The translations under genes were made by a program, and so were the position numbers. A DNA stretch of 64,000 nt from Thermobacillus sp. ZCTH02-B1 (GTDB lineage: Bacteria; Bacillota; Bacilli; Paenibacillales; Paenibacillaceae): contig NZ_LZRU01000001.1 in assembly GCF_002159085.1 (NCBI RefSeq), positions 62,001-126,000 of the forward strand. The letters run 5' to 3'. Under the pieces are notes generated by a model. The model searched no databases. It was not told the DNA's origin and saw nothing but the letters and a program-made list of their open reading frames with translations. Of this stretch, positions 27,033 through 36,216 are shown piece after piece (positions within the stretch are counted from its first letter, which is position 1; the number at the start of each line of letters is the position of its first letter).

Positions 27033-27116
27033 GGAAAACCCCTCAATGGCAAGCGTCCGGGCAAATCGGCCGCGATTTGCCCGGAACCGCCAGGTTTTCG
27101 GAAACCCGATTTTCGA

Positions 27117-28805
27117 TCAATTGCCGAACTTCGCGTTGAGTTCGTCAAGGACGGGCTGGATGATCGGCATCTTCGATTCGACCCATTTTCTCCAGTTCTC
27201 CTCGATGTCGCCCGGCTGCGTGATGAGGTTCGCGTATTCGGTGTAGTAGTCGATCTCCGCCCTTCTCTTGCTCGGCGAATCGTAGGTGTAATAATCCCAG
27301 TCGATATGGGCGAACGTCTCCGGCGTCGCGATCTCCGTCCGTTCGCGATACACCTTTTTCGACAGCTCCCGCAGCCGCTCGTCGGTGTTGGGGTTGTCGA
27401 AGGCGAAATCGTCGAACAGGATGATGCTTCCGAGGAGATACCCCCAGGACGGATATTTGCCGTTGGTGCCGGCCAGCGGACGTCCTTCCTTCTCCTCGTC
27501 GAAAAGCGAGACGACGTTGCCGTTCTCGTCGTACGTCCAGTCGACGTCCTTCAGGCCCATGTTCGTGATGATGTAGCCTTCGCGCGTCGCGTTGTAGTCG
27601 AGAATGTCCATGTAGCGCTCGAACACTTCGTCCTTGATGTTCGGGCTGAAGATGATCGTGCCCCAGTAGTTGATCAGGTCAACCTGATGGTAGTAGCCGT
27701 CCTCGCCGAGCACCGTCGCCAGGATGATGTTCTCGTACGGGTCGAGGCCGAGGTTGTTTTTGAAATCGTTGTAGTAGGTTTGCAGGTTCGACGTCGGCGC
27801 CTGGAAGAACGTCGCGCCCGCGATGCCCTGCACGTTGAAATAGGCGCCGTGTTCTTCGTTCTTGACCGTGTAGAAGTCCGGCGCGAGCAGTCCGGAGCGG
27901 TAAGCTTCCGAGAAGAGCTTGAGGCCCCGCAGCGTGTCTTCGGACGCGCCGCCCCACTTGTACTTGCCGTCCTTGTCCTTGTAGAAGGTGTTCCAGTACG
28001 TGCTGTTCCGCGCGACGAAGAGCTCGACGGCGTGGTTCGTGTTCTCGGCGATCGGGATCAGCTTGTCGCCGACGCCGCCGGGGTCCTTCTCTTTGACGAG
28101 CCGCGCGAATTCCATGATCTCCGACGTCTTGTAGGCCGATTTGATCGGGAATCCGACCGCCTCCGCCCAGTCTTTCCGGATGAAGATGGACGGGTGGTTC
28201 GGGAGCGGATCGCCGGGCAAGTTGTCCATGAATCGCGCGCGCGGGAGGAAATACGTGCCGCCGAACACCTTTTCCATCTGCGGCCCGAGCGTCGTCCGCT
28301 CATAGACGGCCGCCACGTTCGGCCAGCGCTCCTTCCAGTCGTCGGGCAGCCGCTTGATCAGCCCCTGCTCGACGAAGGCCGCCGCGTCCGCGTGAATGTA
28401 GTTGTACACCGCGACGTCCGGCATGTCGCCCGAGTTGATCCAGATGCGGAGCCGCTCGTTCCAGTTGTCCCAGTTCAGCGCCGCGACGTCCATTTCATAG
28501 TTGAACTTCGAGGAATAATATTGGGCCAGCGGGTCGCCGTTCGTGTAATCGTACCCGTCGATGGCCTGAACCGACGTGTAGGTGAACTTCACCTTCTTCG
28601 AGAGGTCGCTCTGCGGCTTCCATCCGTCCGGGCCTTCCTCCGATGACGAGCCGCCGGTCTGCTCCGAAGAAGACGAGGATGAAGACGGCGTTTGCGACGA
28701 CGAGCCGGACGGTTCGTTGTCCGACTTCTTCGCGCAGGCCGCGACGGAGAGCAGCACGAGCAGCACGGCGAGCGCGAAGCGGATCGGTTTTGCCAGTCTC
28801 GACAT
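27117..28805 (-). CDS. extracellular sugar-binding lipoprotein, LplA/YtcQ type
   Basis: 562 residues, long as in the LplA subfamily. The signal MSRLAKPIRFALAVLLVLL leads to lipobox VAAC (Cys24), then a Ser-rich linker (about 28-60). The mature protein contains NWDNWNERLRIWINSGDMPD and PLPNHPSIFIRKDWAEAVGF, typical of large oligosaccharide-binding proteins. ATG 28805 is chosen with AAAGGGG 11 bases upstream; a GTG at 28817 sits too close to that site. First gene of the five-gene operon; a perfect cre match and a 17-bp palindrome lie upstream. Confidence 0.93.
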   Translation of the reverse strand: MSRLAKPIRFALAVLLVLLSVAACAKKSDNEPSGSSSQTPSSSSSSSEQTGGSSSEEGPDGWKPQSDLSKKVKFTYTSVQAIDGYDYTNGDPLAQYYSSKFNYEMDVAALNWDNWNERLRIWINSGDMPDVAVYNYIHADAAAFVEQGLIKRLPDDWKERWPNVAAVYERTTLGPQMEKVFGGTYFLPRARFMDNLPGDPLPNHPSIFIRKDWAEAVGFPIKSAYKTSEIMEFARLVKEKDPGGVGDKLIPIAENTNHAVELFVARNSTYWNTFYKDKDGKYKWGGASEDTLRGLKLFSEAYRSGLLAPDFYTVKNEEHGAYFNVQGIAGATFFQAPTSNLQTYYNDFKNNLGLDPYENIILATVLGEDGYYHQVDLINYWGTIIFSPNIKDEVFERYMDILDYNATREGYIITNMGLKDVDWTYDENGNVVSLFDEEKEGRPLAGTNGKYPSWGYLLGSIILFDDFAFDNPNTDERLRELSKKVYRERTEIATPETFAHIDWDYYTYDSPSKRRAEIDYYTEYANLITQPGDIEENWRKWVESKMPIIQPVLDELNAKFGN

Positions 28806-28947
28806 GCGTTCGAACACCCCTTTGTCCCAATGAATGTATTTTTACAACGGCCGATCGGAAGGATCGGTCCGTCATAAACGGAACCCGGGTTCAACGCCTG
28901 CCGCAATCGGTGGTGCGTCGCGAAAAAATAAACCTATCCTCATCCTG

Positions 28948-28964
28948 GTTTGATACTATCAAAC
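28948..28964. promoter_or_regulatory. 17-base palindromic operator candidate
   Basis: GTTTGATA-C-TATCAAAC is a perfect palindrome around a central C, six bases from the cre site, and about 145 bases upstream of the binding-protein start. No regulator gene is adjacent on the left, so the binding protein is unknown. Confidence 0.5.
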
Positions 28965-28970
28965 TTGGTT

Positions 28971-28984
28971 TGACAGCGTTTACA
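28971..28984 (-). promoter_or_regulatory. perfect cre (CcpA) site upstream of the LplA-type operon
   Basis: On the minus strand the sequence is TGTAAACGCTGTCA, matching every position of the consensus TGWAANCGNTNWCA. Carbon catabolite repression of the downstream sugar-uptake operon is inferred from the known role of cre sites in Firmicutes. Confidence 0.65.
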
Positions 28985-29174
28985 ATCTATTTTTTGTTGT
29001 CAGTATACGATCCCGGACCGGGCGGTACAATGACCTATCCTCATGCCTTTTTGATCAATTCGCAGATCACGGACGCCATCCGGCGCCCGGATTCCGGGGG
29101 CGGCCGCATGCCGTCCGCCCTTTCTGATTTTTCGCGTATATCCCGTAATTGGTTCCGGATCCGTTTTCAAGGGG

Positions 29175-29650
29175 ATGGTCGCGTTGCGATCGCTCCTGTC
29201 CGTGGCCGGCATGATCTGCCTCGCCTTCGTGGCGGCTTGTTCCGGACAAGAAGCCTCCCATCCGGTGTTCGATAAGAAGGAAGAACTCATGGAACGGGAA
29301 CTCGGGGATGCGAACGTGCTGGACGCGAAAACGTGGAAAGGAAACACGTATCTGCTGTACGGGAGGAATCAGGGGACGCCCGGGGAAGAGGTCGCCGTCG
29401 GAGTGATCCGGCGGGTCGACGGCGGCTACGCGTGGATTTCATCGCCTTCCTTCCGCATCGACGTCATGGCGCGCTTCGATTTCGACCCGCGCGACGGCAG
29501 CGCGGAGCCGTCAACGTGTACATCGGCAGAGCGCAGCGGGACGACGCCCGCCGGATCGCCATTCGCGGTTTCCCGGAGCCGCCGGACGTGCACGACGGAT
29601 ATTTCCGGGGATTCCAGCTTCCCGATTACGTCAATTGGGAAATCCGGCAA
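29175..29650 (+). pseudogene. small lipoprotein gene, frameshifted and probably 3'-truncated
   Basis: Begins MVALRSLLSVAGMICLAFVA with lipobox VAAC (Cys22), then a soluble part (EELMERELGDANVLDAKTWK, VIRRVDGGYAWISSPSFRID). Near 29505 the sense moves to another frame (VNVYIGRAQRDDARRIAIRG ... FQLPDYVNWEI) and then dissolves into non-protein text around 29650, where it meets the converging gene on the other strand. One missing base explains the shift. No family recognised. The reader should treat it as a decayed or mis-sequenced lipoprotein. Confidence 0.55.
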
Positions 29651-29668
29651 ACCTCGGCGGGGACAGGA

Positions 29669-30086
29669 TCAGCCGCCCCGTCTCGACGCCAGATACGCGG
29701 GCCAATAGGACAGCGCGAACACGGTCAGGCCCAGCGCGAGCATGGGAAGCGGCGACCGCGGCTCCGACGACGTTGCAAGCGAACGCGGCCAGGATGAACC
29801 AGATGAACGTCATCGCGTATTTCGCCACAAGCGCCTCATGCCCCGCGGACGGCCGGTCCTCCGGTTCGCGATCCGGCTTGCGGACAAGCTCGCGGTGATT
29901 GTTCGCCAGCATCACGAAATAAGCCGTCAGGACGATTGCGGCCGCGTAAGGTCCCGCACCCGGCAACGCACCCAGCAAGGTTTCAACCGGTCCGAAGAAG
30001 ACGATGAGCGGCAGAGGCAGCACGAGCCATATTCTCCAATCCTGGGTCCTCAACTCGCGCAAAATCAGACGCCAAACCCTTTGCAT
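29669..30086 (-). CDS. small membrane protein of unknown function (frameshifted)
   Basis: The N-terminal part has two hydrophobic helices (DWRIWLVLPLPLIVFFGPV and PYAAAIVLTAYFVMLANNHR) and a third (YAMTFIWFILAAFACNVVGA). Around 29750 one extra base breaks the frame. The continuation LPMLALGLTVFALSYWPAYL in the other frame supplies a fourth helix and ends RRGG at TGA 29669-29671, giving about 138 residues. The unrepaired frame instead runs to 29631 as implausible Arg-rich text. It starts 19 bases after the gene at 30106, so the two are probably co-transcribed. Function unknown. Confidence 0.6.
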
Positions 30087-30105
30087 TCCGCTCCCCCCTC
30101 ACCGG

Positions 30106-30840
30106 TCAGCATGAACGCTCCGGCGCGTTCACCGTATCGCCGTTCACGTCGGCCCGGTCGTCCGGCGACGCGCGCCACGCCTCCAGCCGGCCGTCCGCCA
30201 GCACCTCCGCGATGCACGACTCCGATCCGCCGACATAGGTGCACATCATGTCGACCCCCGTCGCGACGCACCAGGCCCGGTCTCCGGGCCACCAGATGCT
30301 CGCGTGCTGCGGCGACGGCGGCGAGATCCGCTCCGCTGCGTCTTCGATGTCCCCCTGCAGCAGGTAGTACCCGCGGTTCCACAGCCGGAAATGCGCCGCC
30401 CGTCCGCACAGCGCCGCCAGTCCGGGAATGCCCCAGCCTTCCCACACCGCGAAATAGCACAATTCCGGCGTGCGCGTATGGCGCTTGAGCAGACCGGCCA
30501 GCGCCTTGAGCATCCATTCCGGCATCCGCCCCGCTTCCGGCGGCACCAGTCCGCCGGGTCCCCCCTCGGCGTCGCCCGCGCGGGCGATGGCGTGCCATTG
30601 CATCCGGGCGTGCGGCCGGGTTCCGGCGAGCGCCGCCGCCTCGGCCCAGGTGATGTCCCGATCCTCGCCGGCCAGCCAGGCCGGATGGAACAGGCGGGCG
30701 TAAGCTTCGTACCCGCGCGGAATGACGGAAGCCGCGTAAATCGCGCGATCCCCGCGTCCCCGCGGCTTCTCCAGGGCGGTCTCCAGCCACCGCGCCGGCT
30801 CCACGTCGGAAGCGGGCGTAAGGCGCCCCCATCCCGTCAT
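30106..30840 (-). CDS. conserved-looking hypothetical protein (244 residues)
   Basis: A soluble protein with many Trp and Pro and no signal peptide. It opens with a predicted amphipathic region (PARWLETALEKPRGR), then VIPRGYEAYARLFHPAW, a motif I associate with uncharacterised proteins common in actinobacteria, then CYFAVWEGWG and a C-terminal GVDMMCTYVGGSESCIAEVL. No catalytic signature stands out. The high GC and actinobacterial flavour could hint at transfer, but composition is not clearly different from the neighbours. It precedes the small membrane protein gene on the same strand. Confidence 0.8.
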   Translation of the reverse strand: MTGWGRLTPASDVEPARWLETALEKPRGRGDRAIYAASVIPRGYEAYARLFHPAWLAGEDRDITWAEAAALAGTRPHARMQWHAIARAGDAEGGPGGLVPPEAGRMPEWMLKALAGLLKRHTRTPELCYFAVWEGWGIPGLAALCGRAAHFRLWNRGYYLLQGDIEDAAERISPPSPQHASIWWPGDRAWCVATGVDMMCTYVGGSESCIAEVLADGRLEAWRASPDDRADVNGDTVNAPERSC

Positions 30841-31040
30841 CCCGATTCACCCGCCCGCCGGAACAACCGGCAGGCCGGCCGCCGGGACAGCGCGAACACG
30901 GCAACCGTTTCCATGCCGTATCCACCCCCAAACGCCAGCTTGAACGGAATTCCCGGGTACTTGCATTTTTTACTTTAACGGGAAGGTGGCGCGGATTCAA
31001 CCAATTTACATCGTGGAAAAAGCCGATGCCGAATTGAACA

Positions 31041-32525
31041 TCAATCCCGCCTCCACTTCACATCCCGGATCACCACCGTGATGACCGATTTCGGCGGCAC
31101 CTCGATGGCGAAGCCGTTGGACGCAAGTTCCAGCACGGACGGCTCCATGTTTTTCGACTCGGACGTTTCGTAGACCTCCGCCCGGACGGCGGGATACGAA
31201 AAAGCGGTCAGGTCATACGTCGCTTGCACCGCAATCGATCGTTCGTTGCGGATCACAACGGCCAGCGTTCCGTCCCGTTCGTGATAGGCCGCCACCGAAC
31301 GTCCGTCGCCCGTTGGGATGATCCGGCTGCCTGGGCGGATGAACTTGCTGAACTGTCCCATTGCATAATATTGCTTGGTCACGTCATAGCGCGCTTCTCC
31401 GGTCACGAAATTCGCGTGGATCCAGCCCCAGTTGTTCTGCGCGGTCTCGTCCTCGACGGCCTGCCAGTAAATCCAGGCGGCGGGTTGCATGAGCCGCAGA
31501 TCGAACATGATCCGTTCCGCAAGCTGAAGCACGCTGCTCATGTCCTGATGGTTGTGCGGCTCGGAACCGCCGGCCCCGTATTCCGACATCCAGAGCTTGA
31601 GGTCCAGCGCCGCCGCCTTCTCCCGCAGTTCCGCCATCCTGGACCCGTTGTACGAATGCGTGTTGATTTGGCTGATCCGGCCCAGCGTAGCCTCGTCGTA
31701 TTGCTCCAGAATCTCCAGCGTTTCGTCGATGCTGTGCGCGTCCGCCGCGCTGATGGCGGTGCCGTTCAGACCCTTGGCCTTCAACGCTTCATCGACCAGC
31801 CGGATGATGTCCATCTGGAGATCGACGCTGAAATGCGCGCCCTCCTGGTTGTTCCCGCGCCGCCACCAGTCGGACACCGGTTCGTTGAACGGCGCCAGCG
31901 TGCGGAACACGACGCCGTGCCGCTCCGCGTATAACTTGACGACTTCCGTCAAATAATCCGCAAAAGCCCCGCGGTACTCGTCCCGCAAATTGTTGCCTCC
32001 GTCGTCCGCCCCCGTCACCGAACCGCTGACGGTCATCCAATAGGGCGGCGAATTGGAGAACGCCTCGGCGATGTTGACGCCCCTCCGGATCGACTCCAGC
32101 AGCACCCGGCGCTGGCCCGCGTCCGCTTCCCAATCCCAGCGCCCTTCTTCCGGCTGGAATCCGGGCACATCCGCTCCGGGCCGCAAGGTGTTCGGAACGG
32201 CGGGGTTCTCCCCGCCGCCGATGTTGTACCGGACGATGTTCAGGCCGATCCCTTTCTGCGGATCGAAAATCAAATCCATCAATTCCGAGAAAGCTTCCTC
32301 GTTCTCCCATTGGCCGACGACATGACCCCACCACGCCAGAGAGGTCCCCCAGCCTTCAAAGCCCGAATAGCCTTCTTCCGGTTTCACGACAATGACATCC
32401 GCATCGAATGCAAGCACGTTTTCGTTCCTTTCCGCAAGTTCGCCGATGTTACGCCATACCGCAATCGCCGCCAGACCACAGGCGACCAGGATCGTCCCCG
32501 CCCATGCGAAGCGTTTCCGGTTCAT
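31041..32525 (-). CDS. GH30-family glycoside hydrolase, endo-beta-1,6-galactanase-like, membrane-anchored
   Basis: 494 residues. An N-terminal hydrophobic helix (about 7-24) with no cleavage or lipobox pattern suggests an uncleaved anchor. The (beta/alpha)8 domain starts FEGWGTSLAWWGHVVG, a signature of the endo-beta-1,6-galactanase-like GH30 branch. The acid/base is Glu215 (APFNEPVSDWW) and the nucleophile Glu315 (LWMSEYGAGG). The C-terminal beta-domain (about 400-494) is the usual GH30 side structure. It starts four bases after the GH35 stop and ends the operon that begins at 38541. Together with GH35 it suggests breakdown of beta-1,6/1,3-galactan side chains of arabinogalactan. Confidence 0.87.
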   Translation of the reverse strand: MNRKRFAWAGTILVACGLAAIAVWRNIGELAERNENVLAFDADVIVVKPEEGYSGFEGWGTSLAWWGHVVGQWENEEAFSELMDLIFDPQKGIGLNIVRYNIGGGENPAVPNTLRPGADVPGFQPEEGRWDWEADAGQRRVLLESIRRGVNIAEAFSNSPPYWMTVSGSVTGADDGGNNLRDEYRGAFADYLTEVVKLYAERHGVVFRTLAPFNEPVSDWWRRGNNQEGAHFSVDLQMDIIRLVDEALKAKGLNGTAISAADAHSIDETLEILEQYDEATLGRISQINTHSYNGSRMAELREKAAALDLKLWMSEYGAGGSEPHNHQDMSSVLQLAERIMFDLRLMQPAAWIYWQAVEDETAQNNWGWIHANFVTGEARYDVTKQYYAMGQFSKFIRPGSRIIPTGDGRSVAAYHERDGTLAVVIRNERSIAVQATYDLTAFSYPAVRAEVYETSESKNMEPSVLELASNGFAIEVPPKSVITVVIRDVKWRRD

Positions 32526-32529
32526 GGCT

Positions 32530-35340
32530 TCATGTCCCCCGTTCCTGCGCGGTCACCGTCGAAAACGCGATATCCTCGATGATCGCGCCCTCTTCCAGCT
32601 CCACCGCTTCGATCAACACGTGCAGCCTTACGCGTCCGTTCGCGGACGCCATCGGGAGCACCGCATATTCTTGGGATCCTCCGGCAAACCGGGGCCGGAC
32701 GCGCGCGCCCGGCAGCCAGATCCTCCCCGCCACCCGGCCGTCCAGGAGAACGGTGACCTTGGCGTTGCGCCCCTTCACCCGCATCACGACGTTTTTCACG
32801 CCGCCCGCGACCGGGAACGAGCCGTGCAGCCACGACAGCGTTCCCGGCGCAAACGCCAGCGGAAATTCCGCCCGAACGGCCCGGGACAGGCACATCTCCG
32901 CATGCTCCCGCAATTCGCGTTCATCCGCATGGCGGATGCGGATACCCGTCAGCTGAACGCCCTCGTAAAGCTTCACCGTACCGGCCGGTCGGCGATACTG
33001 CCGCTCCAGATAGAGCGACAGCAACGCTTCTTCGCCGGGACGGACGAACGGTCCGATGTCGACATAAGGATCCGTCAAGTTCACTTCCCCCGCGCATTGC
33101 CCGTTCACGAAGACGATGCACCGCGCTTGCAACCCGTCAAAATGCAGCACCCAGCTTGAAGCTTTTTCATGAGGAACGAATGCCTTGCTGTACAGTCCCC
33201 TCTCGATCCCGTCCGTGCTGATCCAGCCGCCCCAGCCGATGACCGCGCAATCATCGAGGTCGCCGTCCTCCTGCGGGAATCCGCCGCCCGGGGAAACGGG
33301 GCCGCACGGCCGGAACAGCATGTTTCGGGACAGATCATGCACCTTCCGCACCGCCATCACGCCGTTCAGTCCCTTGACCGAAGCCAGCCTGAGGGACGGT
33401 AACAACATATCATCGAAATTGCTGTGTCCCCAGATCTCGGCCCGGATCACGAGCCTTCGCCCGAGCGGTTCGGCCAGCGGAACATGGACGCTGCTCCCAC
33501 CCGGAACATGCGTGCCTTCATATCGTCCGTCCGCGTACACGCTCAGCACATCCGAAGCGCCCCGCAGCAGCAGGCCGACCGCCTCACCCGCCGGCAGATC
33601 CTCCTGCCCGTTCCACTCGTACCAGCCGTACCCGCGGAAGACGCCCGCCTTCTCCAGCGCCAGCGGTTCTCCGGGTTGAACGTCCCGTACGAAGCGCGCC
33701 GCATCGGCTTCCGTTTCCCACGCCGCAACGGTCCAGTCTGCATCCACCGGCGCGGCGCTTGTCCGCTCGTAAGTCCGCCCGTCCCCGTCAAATACCGGAT
33801 TTCCGTGCCCGTCAAGTTCCCGGAACCGTTTCGCCCGCGATCTCTCCAGCAACACGATTCGCAAGACGGTCCCGTCTTCAAGCTCAATGTCTGCGGATGC
33901 CTGATCGGCTCTCGAGACGATCAGACATCTCCGATCCTGCGATATCGCTTCCGCATGTTGGACCCGGAAGCGGGTGATGGCCTCCAGATGCAGGGAGACC
34001 TCCGACTCGCCGTTCGCCGCAAACACGAGCGTGCACCGGCGGCCCGTCCGCTCCGCATGGAACAGTTCGGCGGTCGCATACGCGATTCTGCCTCCCAGTC
34101 CCCAGTGCACAAGCGGCACCTCGTAGGGAAGAAGCGGACATTGATGCCGATCGACCACAAGCTCCGTCCGGACGGGAAAAGCGCCGTGCCTGCCCCGCAA
34201 GACGACCTTCCCCGGGGCTTCCCCCACATTCGGCAGGGACAGCAACCAGCCTCCTCCCTTCAGCTCCAGCGCATAGCGCATGCCGGCGCATTCCGGCAGC
34301 GACGTCTCCGTCCGCACAACGCCGGGCACGGGCTTCGCGAGCGCAAGGGCCAATCCGAACGTCCGGATGATCCGCGCGAGCAGCCGCCCCTCGTCATATT
34401 CCGGACGGATTTCTCCCGTGGCGGCGATCATGCCGTGAAAATCATAATCGGTGGTCAGGAAAGCCAGCGGATCGCCCCAGTTGTTGACCGCATGGGTGAA
34501 GCCGAAGTTCGTGCCGGACACCTGGAGATAGGGACCGATCAGCTTGCTTCCCGCTGCCAGCAGACGACGCAGCAGAAAGTGCGACCGGTTCGTCTCCGTC
34601 ACCGACAGCGGATAGCCCAGTTCCGCTAGGCGCCGGTGATAATGCAGCACTTTCTCCTCGAATTCGGGATCCCGATCATGCGGGTAGAAGTTGCAAGTCG
34701 GCATGACCCGATCCGCATGTCCGGTCGCCCGGTACAGATTCCCCTGGCCGGCGCAGGCGATGAGCGGCACGGTGATCCCGTGGCTCAGCGCCATGTCCCG
34801 CAAAGCGGAAATATAGCCGTGCGGATCGTCGCAGCCGAAGAAATCAAGCTCATTCTCCAGCTGGATGGCGATAACCGTTCCCTGCCGGCCCAATTCATGG
34901 GTGCCCAGGATCGGCATGATTCGTTCGTACCATCGCGCCACCTCGCGCAAATAACGGGGGTCGTTCTGCCGGAGCCGCACCCCGTCACGGGCAATCAGCC
35001 AGGCCGGCAGCCCGCCCCCGTCCCATTCCGAGCAGATGTAGGGGCCCGGCCGCGCGATCACCCACAGCCCGACCTCTCTGGCCGTTTGCAGAAACGCGAC
35101 CACATCTTTTTCCCCCGCGAAATCCCAGACCCCGTATTCCGGCTCGTGATAATTCCATGGAAAGTACACGTCGATCGCCTGATAACCCGCGTCCTTGACC
35201 TGCTGCATCCGTTCCTTCCAGAACATCCGGGGAATCCGGAAATAGAACAGCGAGGCGCACAGGATGACCCGCGCCTTGCCTTCGATGAACCAGCCATGCT
35301 CGTTGACTTCCACAACCTGGCGTTTCAGGATGCCGTTCAT
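32530..35340 (-). CDS. GH35-like beta-galactosidase
   Basis: 936 residues, no signal peptide, so cytoplasmic. The catalytic (beta/alpha)8 barrel covers about 10-330: DVYFPWNYHEPEYGVWDFAG, RPGPYICSEWDGGGLPAWL, acid/base Glu164 in QLENELDFFG and nucleophile Glu249 in VTETNRSH. A long tail of beta-sandwich modules (about 370-930), including jelly-roll text such as GWYEWNGQEDLPAG, resembles the lectin-like domains of large GH35 enzymes. It would release terminal beta-galactose from imported oligosaccharides. AAAGGCGG precedes ATG 35340, 30 bases after the permease gene. Confidence 0.9.
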   Translation of the reverse strand: MNGILKRQVVEVNEHGWFIEGKARVILCASLFYFRIPRMFWKERMQQVKDAGYQAIDVYFPWNYHEPEYGVWDFAGEKDVVAFLQTAREVGLWVIARPGPYICSEWDGGGLPAWLIARDGVRLRQNDPRYLREVARWYERIMPILGTHELGRQGTVIAIQLENELDFFGCDDPHGYISALRDMALSHGITVPLIACAGQGNLYRATGHADRVMPTCNFYPHDRDPEFEEKVLHYHRRLAELGYPLSVTETNRSHFLLRRLLAAGSKLIGPYLQVSGTNFGFTHAVNNWGDPLAFLTTDYDFHGMIAATGEIRPEYDEGRLLARIIRTFGLALALAKPVPGVVRTETSLPECAGMRYALELKGGGWLLSLPNVGEAPGKVVLRGRHGAFPVRTELVVDRHQCPLLPYEVPLVHWGLGGRIAYATAELFHAERTGRRCTLVFAANGESEVSLHLEAITRFRVQHAEAISQDRRCLIVSRADQASADIELEDGTVLRIVLLERSRAKRFRELDGHGNPVFDGDGRTYERTSAAPVDADWTVAAWETEADAARFVRDVQPGEPLALEKAGVFRGYGWYEWNGQEDLPAGEAVGLLLRGASDVLSVYADGRYEGTHVPGGSSVHVPLAEPLGRRLVIRAEIWGHSNFDDMLLPSLRLASVKGLNGVMAVRKVHDLSRNMLFRPCGPVSPGGGFPQEDGDLDDCAVIGWGGWISTDGIERGLYSKAFVPHEKASSWVLHFDGLQARCIVFVNGQCAGEVNLTDPYVDIGPFVRPGEEALLSLYLERQYRRPAGTVKLYEGVQLTGIRIRHADERELREHAEMCLSRAVRAEFPLAFAPGTLSWLHGSFPVAGGVKNVVMRVKGRNAKVTVLLDGRVAGRIWLPGARVRPRFAGGSQEYAVLPMASANGRVRLHVLIEAVELEEGAIIEDIAFSTVTAQERGT

Positions 35341-35370
35341 TGTCTGCCGCCTTTCTGTCAGGGTTGCTGC

Positions 35371-36216
35371 CTATTTGATGCCTGCGCTGCCGCTGTTGAT
35401 GTTCGCCTCGTAGACATATTTCTGACCGAACGTATAGACCAGGATCATCGGAATCGTCAGAAACATCGAGGCGACCATGACCATGTTCCACGGGGGCATC
35501 TGTCCGCCGCTCACCGTGCTGATGAGCTGCACGCCCAGGGCAAGCGGGGTCTTTTTCGGATCGTTTATATAAATCAGCGGACCCATGAAGTTGCCCCAGT
35601 TCCAGGCAAAGGAGAAAATGCCGATCGCGGCCAATATCGGATACGTCAGCGGGAGAATGATTTTGGCGTAAATCCCCAGGTGCCCCATGCCGTCGATCAT
35701 CGCCGCTTCATCCAGCGACCGCGGAATGCCCATCACGAACTGGCGGATCAGAAACACGTTGAAGGCGCCGGCGAAAAAACTCGGAACGATGAGCGGCAAG
35801 AACGTGTTGATCCAGCCCAGTTCCCGGTAGATGATGAACTGCGGCACCATCGTCACTTCTCCGGGGATCATCATCGTGCTGAGCAGGACGATGAACAAAA
35901 ACCCGCTTCCCTTCGCCCGGATGCGGGCAAAACCGTAAGCGACGAACGAAGCCGAAAGCACCGATCCGAACACCGTAAAGGCCGTGATGATGATGCTGTT
36001 TTTCAGATAGGTGCCCATGCGGTAGTCGGTGAACACGCGGACGAAGTTTTCGAACCGGAACTCCCTCGGAAACAGCGTGAACGCCGCCTTCACCGTTGTC
36101 GCGTCGCTGGAGAGCGCGATCGAAATCATGTACAGGAACGGCGCGAACATGAGCGCCCCGACAAGACTGAGCACCGCATAGGAGAACCCTTTCTCCAACA
36201 GGCCGATTCTAGCCAT
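35371..36216 (-). CDS. carbohydrate ABC transporter permease, MalG type
   Basis: 281 residues, six membrane helices, EAA loop EAAMIDGMGHLGIYAKIILP. N-terminal MARIGLLEKGFSYAVLSLVG leads straight into helix 1. GAGGAGGG precedes ATG 36216, which overlaps the upstream permease by eight bases, so translation is probably coupled. Second permease of the LacI-controlled galactan-type uptake operon. Confidence 0.93.
   Translation of the reverse strand: MARIGLLEKGFSYAVLSLVGALMFAPFLYMISIALSSDATTVKAAFTLFPREFRFENFVRVFTDYRMGTYLKNSIIITAFTVFGSVLSASFVAYGFARIRAKGSGFLFIVLLSTMMIPGEVTMVPQFIIYRELGWINTFLPLIVPSFFAGAFNVFLIRQFVMGIPRSLDEAAMIDGMGHLGIYAKIILPLTYPILAAIGIFSFAWNWGNFMGPLIYINDPKKTPLALGVQLISTVSGGQMPPWNMVMVASMFLTIPMILVYTFGQKYVYEANINSGSAGIK

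Larger units (their letters stand above)
28806..29174. other. intergenic control region of the 28.8-21.3 kb operon
   Basis: 369 bases without a credible gene. It holds a perfect 17-base palindrome and a perfect cre match (listed separately) within an AT-richer stretch at 28920-29010. No clear -35/-10 pair could be placed on either strand. The right part (29040-29170) is GC-rich with nothing recognisable. Confidence 0.5.

Noticed and set aside
31000..31045. Possible terminator downstream of GH30
   Set aside because: GATG...CATC-type pairing is only four bases long with no adequate T-run, so no terminator was called.
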